Shown in pieces: positions 48,637 to 60,655 of a stretch of DNA of 64,000 bases (the first letter of the stretch is position 1; every line of letters starts with the position of its first letter). The notes beneath the pieces were generated by a model. The model was not told the DNA's origin, did no database searches, and saw only the letters and a list, made by a program, of their open reading frames with translations. Source of the stretch: Selaginella tamariscina (lineage: Eukaryota; Streptophyta; Lycopodiopsida; Selaginellales; Selaginellaceae); the NCBI GenBank assembly GCA_003024785.1, contig PUQB01000021.1, forward strand, positions 467,009-531,008, read 5' to 3'. The translations under genes and the position numbers were made by a program.

Positions 48637-48729
48637 AATTCTTGAGAGGCGTTTTCGACGCACACTTAAAATGATTCCCCATGGTTTGTTCCAGAATGCT
48701 ATAATCCATAGCATCAACGAGAAACTAGT
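48637..48729 (-). pseudogene. Receptor-like protein C-terminal tail, copy 3
   Basis: FSLMLWIIAFWNKPWGIILS and VRRKRLSRII match the transmembrane end of the receptor-like proteins at 949 and 41875. Homology stops abruptly at CTAGT|CTGG (48729/48730), where other sequence is joined. Confidence 0.8.
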
Positions 48730-48975
48730 CTGGCCGGGTTTGGTCCGTATATGGCTCTGGTGTTTGTACAGGCAGCATATGAACGCCTCCTGTGTAAGGA
48801 CCGGCTCCCCACGTATCCCATCGTGGGGATTGTGTATGGGATTTACAGGTTTAAGCAGCTTGCGAGGGCTATGGATTGTCATGGTCAGTTTTGTGAGGTG
48901 CTTATGGGGATCTCTATATTTTATTTGACTAGTTATTTTGGTTTTATTGCATGTACAGGATTAATTAAATCTTAA
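48730..48975 (+). pseudogene. Unidentified exon-like fragment
   Basis: An open frame on the plus strand: LAGFGPYMALVFVQAAYERL, LCKDRLPTYPIVGIVYGIYR, FKQLARAMD and then a hydrophobic end, with TAA at 48973-48975. Base composition is coding-like and two hydrophobic stretches suggest a membrane protein. I do not recognise the family. It begins exactly at the duplication breakpoint, so it is probably a piece of another gene brought in by rearrangement. Confidence 0.4.
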
Positions 48976-50099
48976 AATATTAATAAAACTCATACAAGCA
49001 TAAGAACATTATTCAGACTTGTTTGTTAATTTTAATAATAATAATAATAAATTATCAATTACTAAATTAATCATCGATATCTATATATATATATATATAA
49101 AATTTTAGGCCACTTCTTTGCAAGTATTGAATTATTAAAGCTAATTAAAAATTAATTATATAATTAATTTTTAAAAGATTATAATTTGCTTTTCTTTGTT
49201 ACTTATTATTTTTATATATCTATATCGGAACGATTATATATAGCCCTTCCATGACATTGCCTTCGGCATATCTGCCATGTCACTTTTAAGTTTCACAGTA
49301 GGTGATGTGGAAGACAGTGACACGACAGGTAATTTACATGTTCAAAGGTGTCGTCGGGTGTCGTCGGGACACTTGCAGAGCACGGCCCCCATTTAAGACG
49401 TGTATAAAAAAAAATGGAAAATTCACATTTACCTTAATTCCTAAGGGTTTCTTGCCTGTAACATACACTAAAAACCCATTTATAAATGCATTTAAATAAA
49501 AAAATATATTAATTCAAAAATGCATTAACCCTAAAGGGCATTACATTTTAATTTTCTAATTTTCAATAAGGATTTGATTTTTTTTAATTTATCTCATTAA
49601 ATTTTTCTCATGTAATGCCTCAGGGTGTCCTAAATCCCTCCTAAATAATATTGAGAATAGGGGGGCGCTGTGCCATGTGCCCCGCGTCTTCTCATGTGCG
49701 CCTCCTAATAAGTAGTAAGTAAGCAAGTAAGTAAGAACCCTGGGCCGTATTCTGCAAACTAGCCGGTTCCGTCAAGATGTTCTAAGATATAAAAATAAAT
49801 AATTAATGAATATATTCCGACAAGTTTGCATTAATTATATATATTCTTATATAAATAAAATACATTTTTATTTAATTAATACTAATTAAAACCTCTAGTC
49901 AGACATTATTTAAAACTTTTGATCAAGTTAGCCTATTTCTCACAAGTTCGTATATATCTTTATTTATATATGTTTTAAAACATAATTTACATATTTAAAA
50001 AGACATATGTGATTGCTTTATTTAATTATAAAAAGTACAAACACATAAGTAAAAGTAACGTTTTTACATTTAGCATTTAAATTTCATTTAGAAATATAA
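48976..50099. other. AT-rich non-coding DNA
   Basis: No gene is seen. A short GC-richer stretch lies at 49255-49400 (GTCGTCGGGTGTCGTCGGG direct repeat), and AAGTAAGTAAG runs lie near 49710. Confidence 0.5.
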
Positions 50100-52384
50100 G
50101 ATTCTTCGGATCATTGATGTTGGACTTCTTAAATCACAATCTATTCTTGATCCTTTGCAATCAACTGCTTTGTTGGATGCTCCTCACGTCCTGCAATGTC
50201 ATGCTTATCAAAACATGCCGATGCTCCATATTTCAAAATTTATACCCTTTGCTATCATCACAATAGCTAACAAAGATGCATTCCCTATTGTTATTATTCA
50301 ACTTGCTCCTTGTCTCCTTTGGGACCAACTTTTAAGTTTTGCATCCGAAGATTCTTAACTTGGACAAATCACATTGCTTATCACTCTATATAGATTCTAA
50401 TACAACATCTTACAGCAATTTAGTTGGAACTTGATTGGTATTGTACACAATTGTGTGCACATCCATCTCCTAGAACTTTGGCCCTAGACCTTTGTGCTTT
50501 AACATGGAGTTTACCTTCTCCACAATGGTGCGCATACATCTCTCCACAATGTCATTCTACCGTGATTGTAGGGAAGAAAAAATTGCCTTTTGATGTCGTG
50601 TTATTCACAAAAGCTCCCAAAAGCCTTGGATGTGAACACACCACCATTATTTATACTCAAACACTTGATCTTGTGTCTAGATTCCAACCTTGAACTGATG
50701 AAATATTTTAAACACCTCTGTTTTTTGTTGCATGGTGTAGATCCAGCACTTCTTATTGAAATCATCCACAAATAAGGAAATACCTTGCTTATGTCAATGA
50801 TGTGTGCTTGGCATGCCCTCACACATCCTTGTAAATCAGCTCCAAAGGTTCCTTTACATGACTTTGACTCCACTGCGAAAAGAGCTCATGATGTTGCTTC
50901 CTCAAGATGCAACCTTTACAAATCCTCAACTCACAGGATGTGAACTTCAAGCCCATCTCTTGCTTAAGCACTCACCTTAAACTCCACTCATTAAGGTGCC
51001 TTAACTGTTGATGCCATGTGGACAACTTCACGGAATCTTTCTTCAGAATTGTTGTAGATGCCTCCAAATTGGATGCCTTGAGCTTGTATAAGTCTCCCAC
51101 TCTTGTACCTTCTCCAACAACACACTTGCTGATGAAACCCACCACCAACACTCCTTGCTTGTTAAATTGCAACTCCAAATCCAAGTTTATCAACTTTGGC
51201 ACAAGGTAGACATTGTGCAACACGTTCAATTGGCACATATGTTGTTCTTTAGGGAACATATGCATGAGCACGAGCTCCACTAAAATTCAAAGTCACTTCT
51301 CCCTTGTTAACAATCCTTAACCGATGCTTGCCTCCAACTCTAATAGCATACTTCATCTCCAATAGTTGATACCCTTGAGCATTTTTTTGTTGAACGTCAT
51401 GAAGTGGGTGCAATATGAGTCAAACCACCATGACTCATCCTCCTCTTTGATCAGGGCATTTGCAAAACACACAAACACCTCAAATGCAAAGGTTGATGCC
51501 TCACTTTTTGATCCTTACTGTTGCTCTTAAATTCCAGTTTCACAATAAAACGCTTGTTTTGCTTCTTAATGTTATTGTTCTTGCTCTCGAAATCTGCTAC
51601 ATGCTCCTTTTGCTTCTCATTCGTAAGATTTGATTTTTTTACATAGACAGAATCTTGTAATGTGATCAAGATTGGATTTGCCCCATGTTTTCTTTCTTGA
51701 ATAAAAAGCTTGAGCCACAGTCGAATCCTCCTTCACACCATATATGCTCATGCAAGATCCTTTTTAGTAAATCATTGGTCTTCAAAGAATCCTTCCCATT
51801 GAGATTGAGATCTCATCATTGCCATAGGACGAGGCAGTCCTATTAGGATCATCATCATAACAAAGTATTTGAAAGTTTCGCCTACAAAATTATATTCAAC
51901 TAAGTGAACTTTACCTTTATTTCACTCACATACTGTAACGAATCTTCTCTTTCTTGCATCTTCTTAGTGAAGAATTCTTAAAATTGAGTTACTTAATAAC
52001 CAACGTCTTTCTTTTCGTAAGGCATCAAGCACTGTCTCCACACCTTAATTGCATCTATTGCTTAATAAATTGTTCCCAACTGAGAATTTTTAATATTGCA
52101 AACACATTCTTCGTTGGGCTTTTTTCTTCCACTCTTGTGCTTTGGATTAGTAAGATCTAATGGGCAGATAGAGGTTCCATTAAAGATTTTTCATACCTCC
52201 AGTCCTTCAACATGTTTTTCATCATATCAAACACATTTTTGTTATTCAATTATTAATCTTAACCTCAACTTAAAGTTCTTCTTAATCTTAATTATACAAT
52301 CCCACGAGTTAAATCTCTTGCAAAATCAACACACATTCTTCACGAAATAAAGAAAAACAAATTGCATAGGCTCTAATACCATGT
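50100..52384 (-). mobile_element. Ty1/copia LTR retrotransposon fossil
   Basis: Minus orientation. A primer-binding site TGGTATTAGAGCC, complementary to plant initiator tRNA-Met, lies at 52369-52381, so the 5' LTR end is just to its right (CACCTAACA). Leftward come gag-like sequence (about 51.4-52.3 kb), the pre-integrase region (LHNVYLVPKL, WHQQLRHLNEWSLR; about 51.0-51.3 kb) and part of the integrase core (NGGVFTSKAFGSFCE; about 50.6 kb). Reverse transcriptase was not seen; the element seems cut off on the left. Broken in many places and old. Confidence 0.75.
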
Positions 52385-53120
52385 TAGGTGCAAAATGAAC
52401 ACAATTTTGTTCTTTGCTATATTTTTTTTCATGATGCTACCACATACTTATTAATTTAACTAACTAAAATATTCCTCAATCTTATCTTTTAAAATATTCT
52501 TTTCTAATAGTGTGCAGTAATATATCATATAAACTAATAATAAGTTAGTAATAAGTATGATACACATATTATTAAATATATAATATTAAAAATAATATAA
52601 TGTTAATTAATGTCTAGACCTTATTGTTATACACATGTGTGCCTATGTTCAATTATGTTTTAACTTCTTATATGTGAACCTGTCAAAATATCTTAATAAA
52701 GTATCTGGATGATACTTCATTTATATTTATAATTTCTTTAAGTCCTTTTATTAAACTAATAAAAACCAAGAAAGTGCTAAGTATACATAATATCATAGAA
52801 ATTTAAAAATATACCAAAATTATATTTTATATCAATATTAATATAATATATATTCATGATATATCAATGAAATACAAGTATATACACACACACACACACA
52901 CGTATATTTGTAAAAGCAATATTCCATTATTAAGTAAAATAATTAGTATATATTTTATATCAATATTAATATAATATGTATTCATGATATGTCAATGAAA
53001 TACATGTCTACATATATACATATGTTAATCTTGTTCTAGATGTGAATTTATCAACATATATACATATATTAATATGAAAATACACGTTGTCGAAAGCATA
53101 TTCCATCATTGAGTAAAATT
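52385..53120. other. AT-rich DNA, partly duplicated
   Basis: 52515-52640 matches 27485-27610. It may include remains of the copia LTR near 52385-52500. No gene is seen. Confidence 0.5.
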
Positions 53121-53184
53121 GGCACTGTCCAGGTTTGAACTGAAGATGTTAGACTGACGTGATGACCGACTACACCACAGCACC
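53121..53184 (-). repeat. tRNA-Val-derived repeat, copy 3
   Basis: On the minus strand GGTGCTG pairs with CAGTGCC at the 3' end (7 bp with two wobble pairs). The D arm is GTG...CAC and the B box is GTTCAAACC. The anticodon arm reads TCAGTCTAACAT but its 3' strand and the variable loop are shortened to CTTCA, so it is not a working tRNA. Confidence 0.75.
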
Positions 53185-53549
53185 TTAACATACTAACATA
53201 AGAGATTTATATGTGTATTTTTGGTCTTTTATGTTGCTTCAATATATATATATATATTTTTAAAAAAATCTGAATTCGAAGATATTGTTAAAAACAGCAT
53301 CAAAGTAATTCTTATTTTTTGAAATCTAAACCGATTTGTGTTAAACCTAACTATGGGAGACCATGTTCTTATCGAATTAGTTAAATATATATAATATAGG
53401 TAACCGAGAAAACCTATATAACTATCTTATAAGATAATATTTTTGAGAGTGTGTGTGTGTGAATTACATTAACTTACGAATTTAATGATATGCAGCAAAG
53501 CTCTTGAATTATCTGAACTAACTTAAATAAAAATGAGCATGTACATATT
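53185..53549. other. AT-rich non-coding DNA
   Basis: Contains TGTGTATTTTTGGTCTTTTA, shared with 27965. A (GT)n run lies at about 53447. No gene is seen. Confidence 0.5.
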
Positions 53550-54382
53550 AGGGGGGTCAATCTTAAACTTTTGAAGGTGGATTTCGTGAAATCAGCCATG
53601 GCCAAATCAGATAAATTTTTTATATCAAATCCACCAAATTTGGTAAATTTCAAAATCTGCGCCTCTGGAGGTGCATTTTTGCAAATCCGCCAAAACATAT
53701 AAGTGAAATCCGCTAAAAGTATAAGTGAAATCTGTTATCTGCCTCACTACCCACATTGTCCTGTAGTACATCCTTTTTGCCAAATGCATCCTGCAAGGCT
53801 TCCGTGGTAGCTGGCATGTCGACGGGGCCAGGGCGCGGGATGGGACAGAGGTGGCCAATGCAATAAGCAGGGTAGTGAGAGCCTCATCCATCTTGGGGCC
53901 AGGGGCGCGGGATGGGACAGAGGTGGCCAATGCAATAAGCAGGGTAGTGAAAGCCTCATCCATCTTGGTTCCAGTTGGGAGGCAGCAGGCTGATTGGATA
54001 TAGGACTCTCTAACCAAAAACTAGGGACAACCACGGCATCTAGTGGAACGGTGCGAGACAAAGATTCAAACACGAGCATCAAATATAGAAGACAGTGCCA
54101 GTCAGATGTGAGTGTTGTCTCTCAAATCAATAAAATTTGTCTCAACTGGGAGACTTATTTGCTGAGTTTTTTGAGGAGGAGACCCCGGAAATCAGTTAGT
54201 GTTGTTTCTCAAATTAGCCAAATGTGTATCTGAAATCTGCCAATTTTCCTCGTAAAAAAATAGGGTACCTGAGAGACGGCAGGGGTGATTTAGTTCCCAA
54301 GCCTCAATTGATATCCACTTTAACCTCAGACTTAAAAAAGGCGGATTTTATTTTATACATTTCCTAAGATTGACCCCCCTAT
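53550..54382. mobile_element. MITE-like non-autonomous DNA transposon
   Basis: The ends are perfect 17-bp inverted repeats: TAGGGGGGTCAATCTTA at 53550-53566 and its reverse complement at 54366-54382. The outer TA on each side may be the target duplication, giving GGGGGGTCAATCTTA ends and a TA target as in Tc1/mariner-type elements. The interior (833 bp in all) is GC-richer than its surroundings, has degenerate repeats around AAATC.GC and TCTCAAAT, and encodes no transposase. Confidence 0.75.
53831..53974. repeat. 72-bp tandem duplication within the MITE
   Basis: GGGCGCGGGATGGGACAGAG begins at 53831 and at 53903. The following GCCAATGCAATAAGCAGGGT and CCTCATCCATCTTGG are repeated too, nearly unchanged. 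An open minus-strand frame across it just repeats the same peptide. Confidence 0.9.
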
Positions 54383-54620
54383 TATTATATATTTGATATG
54401 CACGATAGAACGCACATCACATATGTGTGTCCGTGTGTGTGTGCTCATGGTTTATTAATGACTGGCAGGAGTTTATGGGAAATAGTCAAGAAAATAATAT
54501 GGTACCTGCAAGTTAAGCTAATTCTAGTTTCAAGATTATATATATTATTGATATATATACTATATATATTTATCATATATCTTTATAGTTAATTATTATA
54601 ATATGTAATATATTACTAAT

Positions 54621-54658
<38 letters not shown>

Positions 54659-55387
54659 CGATATGTTTGTTTAAGTGTGCAATTGGAAATGCTGGTTTCG
54701 GAAGTTGAAAGTTTGAAGTTGCAAACTAACCCCGTCAAAATTAATAATAGTTAATATTAATATTAAGTGTAAGTAGCCAGTAAATTAAAATATGTATATT
54801 ATTGTAAATATTACCTCTGCTGGAGCAAATTTAAATGGGATAATTAACTTCACTTAATTGATTCCTTAGAATATGCGGTGGAATACTCAGGTTGTAGTTT
54901 CATATTAATAACTTAATTAATTAGAAATGTTGAAATTATGTTTTATATATACATATGAATTATCTAGTACTTACCATCCTAAAAGAACTTATATAATGCC
55001 ATAATGCATTATATTTTCCTTGATGGTGTAGTAATTCGGAGTTTATATATAAATATATATAATATATATATAAAGAGAGAGAGAGAAAGAGGAGTGTACA
55101 AAATTACAGGAAAAACATAATAGGGGATATATTACATATTTCAATATGTATTATTTGATAAAAAACATTATTAAAAGTCTTAATATTGAACATATTCATA
55201 ATCAATTTTCTAAAGTACGGAATATATTATATATGTGTGTGAATCTAGTCCTCAGTGTACTTAAACTATGTTTTACAATACAACAGTGTGTGTGTGGGTG
55301 GTTTGCTGAACATCTTGGTTCAAACACTGTGTATGCGCGCTGAACATATATCCCCAAACTTGTTTTTTATATTATTACTAATTTTTA
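54383..55387. other. AT-rich non-coding DNA
   Basis: TA and GA runs (54617-54658, 55065-55090). No gene is recognised. Confidence 0.5.
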
Positions 55388-58300
55388 TCATTTTCCATAA
55401 ACACGTCTGCGAAAACAAAAGTGGTCACATGTATCTCTCACTACCCCGATCTCTGCTTGAGTGAAGGCCAGTTTGATATTCTCATTGTCCAGCAGAAGAG
55501 TGACCTTGAGCTTTCCAGGGGCAACCTCTTCGAAGGACCACTTGGGCAATCCCTCCACTACCTGGAACGATCAACCAGCACAAAGCAAGGTAAACATCTG
55601 GAATCCAATCCCCCCCGGGTTCCATCCCCACAAGAATGACCTCCTCCTTGACAACAGCTCCTCCGAGTATACGTAGTTCTCAGGAAAGTGAAGATGATGG
55701 AAATAGCCAACACATGCCAGTGCCATCAAACACGATCCTCCCTGCTGCACTTGAAGTGGAGAAATCCTTGGCTATCCACTGTAGAAATGTGCACCTGGGC
55801 TGCTCATCACAGAAGAAGTCTTCAAGTTTCAGCCCGTCGCTCATTGGTAGCACACATTGTTCATTGTTCTCCAAGAAAGCACTCGTAGACTTGGACAGGA
55901 TTTTCAGCTGCATCGGGCACTTGTCGTCCTCTAGGAGCTCCTTGAAGATGGGCATGTCTTCTAATACCCCCTTGTACTCCTTCCACATTCTCAGGAAGCA
56001 GAAGGGAACTAAGTCATACTTTTCGGCCGACTTGGTGACCTCCGACTTGGTGGTCTCAACCCGTCCCTCGGGTTGAACAGGTTGCATCCATTCCGTGGAT
56101 GTGACTCCGTGCATGTTCTCGTAAGCCTTGCGAACCAGGTATTCGTCGCAGATAGCCAGACACGGTTCCCTCTCATCAGCACCCAGTCTCGCTAGGCCCG
56201 ACTCAACCAGTTCCCGGATTTCAGCTTTGTGCCAATCTTTGAAGACACTAGGGCCTCCTCCCAACACGGAATGTTTGAAGCAAGCCCAGCCGATGGTAGC
56301 CCGGCAAGCCCTTGACGAGGACGCAATGCTCTTGCAGAAACTAGTCACTTCAAGGACACCATCCTCCGTGGTGGTATAACCTTTCTCAATGTACTCTGCT
56401 GCATCTCGCAGGTTGACGTCCCTCGACAGCATCACCTCCAACATAGAGACCAAAGGCGTGAACCTGCCTTTGAACCTCTCAAACACACAAGTCCTCATAA
56501 AGTCTGCTTCGTCCTCGCTCATCTTTCTCAGCAGCACCTGCTCACTGTACTGGATTGCCTCGTCTGCTGTGTGCCAGCATCCCTTGGCAAACACTTGCAC
56601 AATCTTGTTGTTGTAACTGCTGTATTTGTATTTCTCAAGCAAATCACGGTCGCCAGCAGCCCCGGAGAATACAACTCTGCCACCAAGTTCCTGGAAAAAA
56701 GCTCCCAGTGCTCTTGCCAACCCCAAGCCCACAAGGTCATCCCTGTCACTGAAGCACCCGTGTAAAGCCATCCGGCATTGCTCAATGTCGTCTATCACAC
56801 AAACGGGCATCTTACTAACAACTGAGGTAAACACCTCCGTCGGCTTCCAGTGGTCACGGAGCTTATCCTTCTGCTTGCAAATCTTGGCCAAGAAGATTTT
56901 GAACACGTCTCCTGCTTCTCCAACTGGTGTACCATCTGAGTAGACTAACGCCCTGCATGCCGCCTGTAGCACCAGCACTGCCTGTCACTCAGCCTGTCTC
57001 TGCAGTACTCGTAAATCCTCATCCTCGCAGCCAGCAGCAGCTTCATTTGGTCTCCAACCTTCTTGGAAGGGAGCGAGTATGAATATGAATGATTTCGTCG
57101 GCCATCTGGCCTAATCGGTCTGAGCAAGCCCGAAAGAACCTCCGTCACCAAGTACTCAAAGTCAGATGATCCCCAGTGCTCTTCTGATTTGCGAGCAGTC
57201 AAGTACAGGCCACCTCTTCCTCCCTTGCTACACAAGTATTTGTAGAGAAGCCTTGTCTTTCCAGAACCATGTCCACCCGCAAGCATGACCATTGAATTTT
57301 GCAGCTTTTCTTCTAAAATTTGGAGGACACCCAAGTTCTCCTCAGTCTCATCACCCAGATGACTGAGGAGCAAACATGGCTTGCCTTCACAGCTCACAAC
57401 TTGTGCACCACCCTTGTACTTGACAAGACTCAGTTTCCCACTGGCATAGTCGTCCAACACCTGCTTTACTTCAACTGGCAGCTCAAAGTCTGGCTCTTCC
57501 GTCTTCTGCCTCCTCCAATTATTATTGAAGGAAGTCTCGTGCAGCATCTCCTCGAGCTTACTCTTCAAGGCATCGTCATCTAGCCCACTAAAGTATCTCT
57601 CTCCTCCCATGTTCTGCAGCCTAAGCAGGACCGATAAAACGTGGTCCTCCGGCTTGCCAAAGAAATAATAGGCCTCAGATACCAATTTGGCTGCGATGCC
57701 TGAAGCGAAGGTCAACACTTTGTTGGCCCACGTGTCCCAAAAACCAACAGTGGAGTCATCCACAACGAGTGACACCACCACCGTTATGTCATCTTCTTTC
57801 CATCCATAACGCCCCAGCAGCATGAGGATCTCGGCCAGAGCTTGTGGAGAAGCTCCATCTCGAGCAAGGCCACTGGACACTACAACCACCTCCTCCAGCG
57901 TCCTGCTATCGAAGAGCCCGTCGGTTGCACAGATGACAATGTCTCCTGACTGAACCGGCACCTTAAGCACCTCACCGAGCATGACAGGGTCCATGGCACA
58001 AGGTTTATCCTTGGGTCTCTGCGAGTTGCAAACCTGGAAAGGAAAATTGACGCCAGCCGTCTGGAAAGTGGACTTGGCAAGCAGCTTGCCATTCCGAATG
58101 ACCAAACAGCCAGAGTCGCCCATGTTTGCAATGTGGAGGACGTTTTTGCCGTCTGCCAAGCCTCCGGCAAGTAGCACTGTCGACGAACCAATGGACTTCG
58201 TTTGCCGCGTAGCCTCCACCATCACCTTGAGCAAACCATTGTCTTCGTCCTTGACATGTGGCTTCAGAGCCAGAATTTCCTTGCACTTGGTCATCAGCTC

Positions 58301-58456
58301 CCTTGCAAAGTCACCTGCATCGATGCGTTCTTCTGTGTACCAGGAACCCACGCCATCGGCAACCCCAACCCAGTCGCTGCCGATGAAGTACGCATCCTCG
58401 CTGCGCCTGCCCCCGCTCTTCGCTTCTGCGGCTGCTCCCGACCATAGGTTGGACAT
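55388..58456 (-). CDS. PP2C phosphatase-P-loop NTPase fusion, copy C
   Basis: Starts at ATG 58456 (MSNLWSGAAAEAKSGG) and aligns along its whole length with copy D. Residues about 15-260 are a PTC7-type PP2C with the metal-binding acidic residues: SEDAYF, GVADGVGSW, NMGDSGCLV, ATDGLFDS and KEDDITVVV. A linker follows, then GGHGSGKTRLLYKYL (Walker A, about 57.27 kb), VCVIDDIEQC (Walker B, about 56.8 kb), FKGRFTPLVSMLEVML and a C-terminal region to the stop at 55388-55390. The protein would dephosphorylate Ser/Thr and bind ATP; targets are unknown. Frame breaks: one missing C near 56976 (CAGCACTG versus CAGCCACTG in other copies) and small deletions from about 55715 on. Unlike copy D it lacks an N-terminal targeting-like leader. 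A telobox-like AAACCCTA lies just upstream. Confidence 0.8.
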
Positions 58457-58629
58457 CGCTCGCTCCTAAACCCTAGCCCTAATTAGCTGAATTAAATTTC
58501 TTTAGGAGTTAGATTTAGTTTCACACACACATATATATAACTCAGAAAGTGACAAGCCATGGATGGATGAGCTAACCAGAACTGTCGAAGGTAACTACAT
58601 ATACGGAGTGTGTGTGTGTGTGTGTGTGG

Positions 58630-58666
<37 letters not shown>

Positions 58667-58800
58667 GAGAGAGAGATAGGTATTCAGCTTATTATGAAAT
58701 ATTATTTAATGTTATATAAAGTTGAAGGTAGTCCAAAATCATATACACAGTATAATATATATAATAATATTTAATACTATTATTATATTGAGCTGTACAC

Positions 58801-58859
<59 letters not shown>

Positions 58860-59062
58860 ATGTATACACGTAAAAGTCAAACTCTGAGGCATATACTTAT
58901 TATTATTCCATATATAATATGTATACACCTCTCTCACTCTCTATATATTCAGCTTACCCGGGAGATATATACTATGAATACATAATAGCGATCTAGTTTA
59001 TACATACTTTTTTATCAAACGAACTTAATTAAATAAATAATATATGCAAAAATCATATGTTT

Positions 59063-59118
<56 letters not shown>

Positions 59119-60655
59119 AAGTTTCAAGTTGTTTGGCAAAATTATAATTTAGTACATCTATATATTATTAGTATATAGGAACAATTATAATTAATATACG
59201 AGATTATATTGCTGGACTTGAATACTGTATGGGCATTGCCAAAGTCTACACAGTCTGGATTAACTTAAATATGTTACTGTTTACTTATACTGCAAGTAAA
59301 TCTTATATATTTGTGTACTTTAAACTAAACTACTATCCATATGAATTAAAATAAACTAAAATACAAATCAAATTTGCATAACTATGTTATCTATATAATA
59401 CAAAATGATCCTCTATATATATATATATATATACTTAATTTGGTCTTTCGATGCTTTTCATACACTCCTTTCTTAAGCTGCCCACCGATAGAAACAAGTC
59501 CTGAACAAGATTATACTAGTTATGTAGGTACATATTGTATATATATTTATCACTATATTATATATTAGTCTGTATATGTTTGTTATATAAACTATATATA
59601 TATATAATATCATTGATTGAACACTTAAGATTAACAAACCTCAAGGGACATCGGAGTGTCTTATCGTTAATTTCCGGAAATAGTTAATATGAGTTTTCCG
59701 GTACCAGTTTTTGGGAAGAGCCTTATAGGACTAATATTTCTGGACTCTCCCGTCAAATATTTCCGGCTTGCACTGCTATTTAACGTCGTTCCATTACTGC
59801 AAATATTTATTTAATGAAAATTAATTAGTATACTAATGTGAAACTAATAGTATAGTTTAGTATACTCTAAACCTTTTACTGCTGAAGTTTAAAGGTTCTT
59901 ATTTCACATACGGTAATTCAACAATCTCAATAATCTTTCACATTTCTTTTTCATTTACAAACCATATGGGTTTGATAAAGCGTTTGAATCAGATTTTTAA
60001 GATATAATTATTAAGTATGTAAATCTTATTCAAAACCATTGAAATTGACATTTACAATAATTCAAAATTATTTTATTAAATAGCACTATTATAATATTAG
60101 TTTAAGAGTTTGTGAGTTTAAATTAAAACTGCATTATCAATATTTGAACATAAAAATACTCATTTCGGATTTACTTGAAGGTTGGAGTTTACCAAACTAT
60201 ATTATTACATTAGTATACTAATCAATATGTTTCTTGTAGAGATTTCATAAAGAAAGCATTTAACACAAAAAATGGCTCAGACAGTGGCAAGAGCATGAAC
60301 ATCTGTGCATATAGTGTGAATACATAGATAATATATTGTACATATCAAGTATATTTACTGTCACACTATGTTAATAGTTAGCTTTGTTTAATACTAATTA
60401 TAAAAATCATGGTGATTAAACAAATTAGCCATTTATAGTTAAATTTTATGTTAAGACATTTATTATATCAATTAGAATATTATAATAATAATATGATGAG
60501 TTTTTCCATCTTGAATATGGTAAATTATTATGTTATATTAATGAATTTCCTAGTATTATAAATAAATGAATATTAAATAAAACATTATAATTTATGAACG
60601 TGTTGTAAAAACATTGATCTCCACCGTTAAATTTAATCTTGATTTAGGGTCTAGG
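58457..60655. other. Divergent spacer between PP2C-NTPase copies C and D
   Basis: A head-to-head intergenic region of 2.2 kb, AT-rich with CA and TA microsatellites (58602-58665, 58796-58852, 59063-59112). AAACCCTAGCCCTAA at 58468-58482 resembles the plant telobox in front of copy C. TTTAGGGT occurs just before copy D. No other gene is seen. Confidence 0.6.

Noticed and set aside
53625-54082. Minus-strand frames with a duplicated LPCLLHWPP or TTLLIALATS peptide
   Set aside because: They come from the 72-bp tandem duplication inside the MITE and match no family.
55460-58469. Open plus-strand frames opposite PP2C-NTPase copy C
   Set aside because: Antisense shadows; the minus strand carries the conserved motifs, and the same shadows occur opposite copy D.
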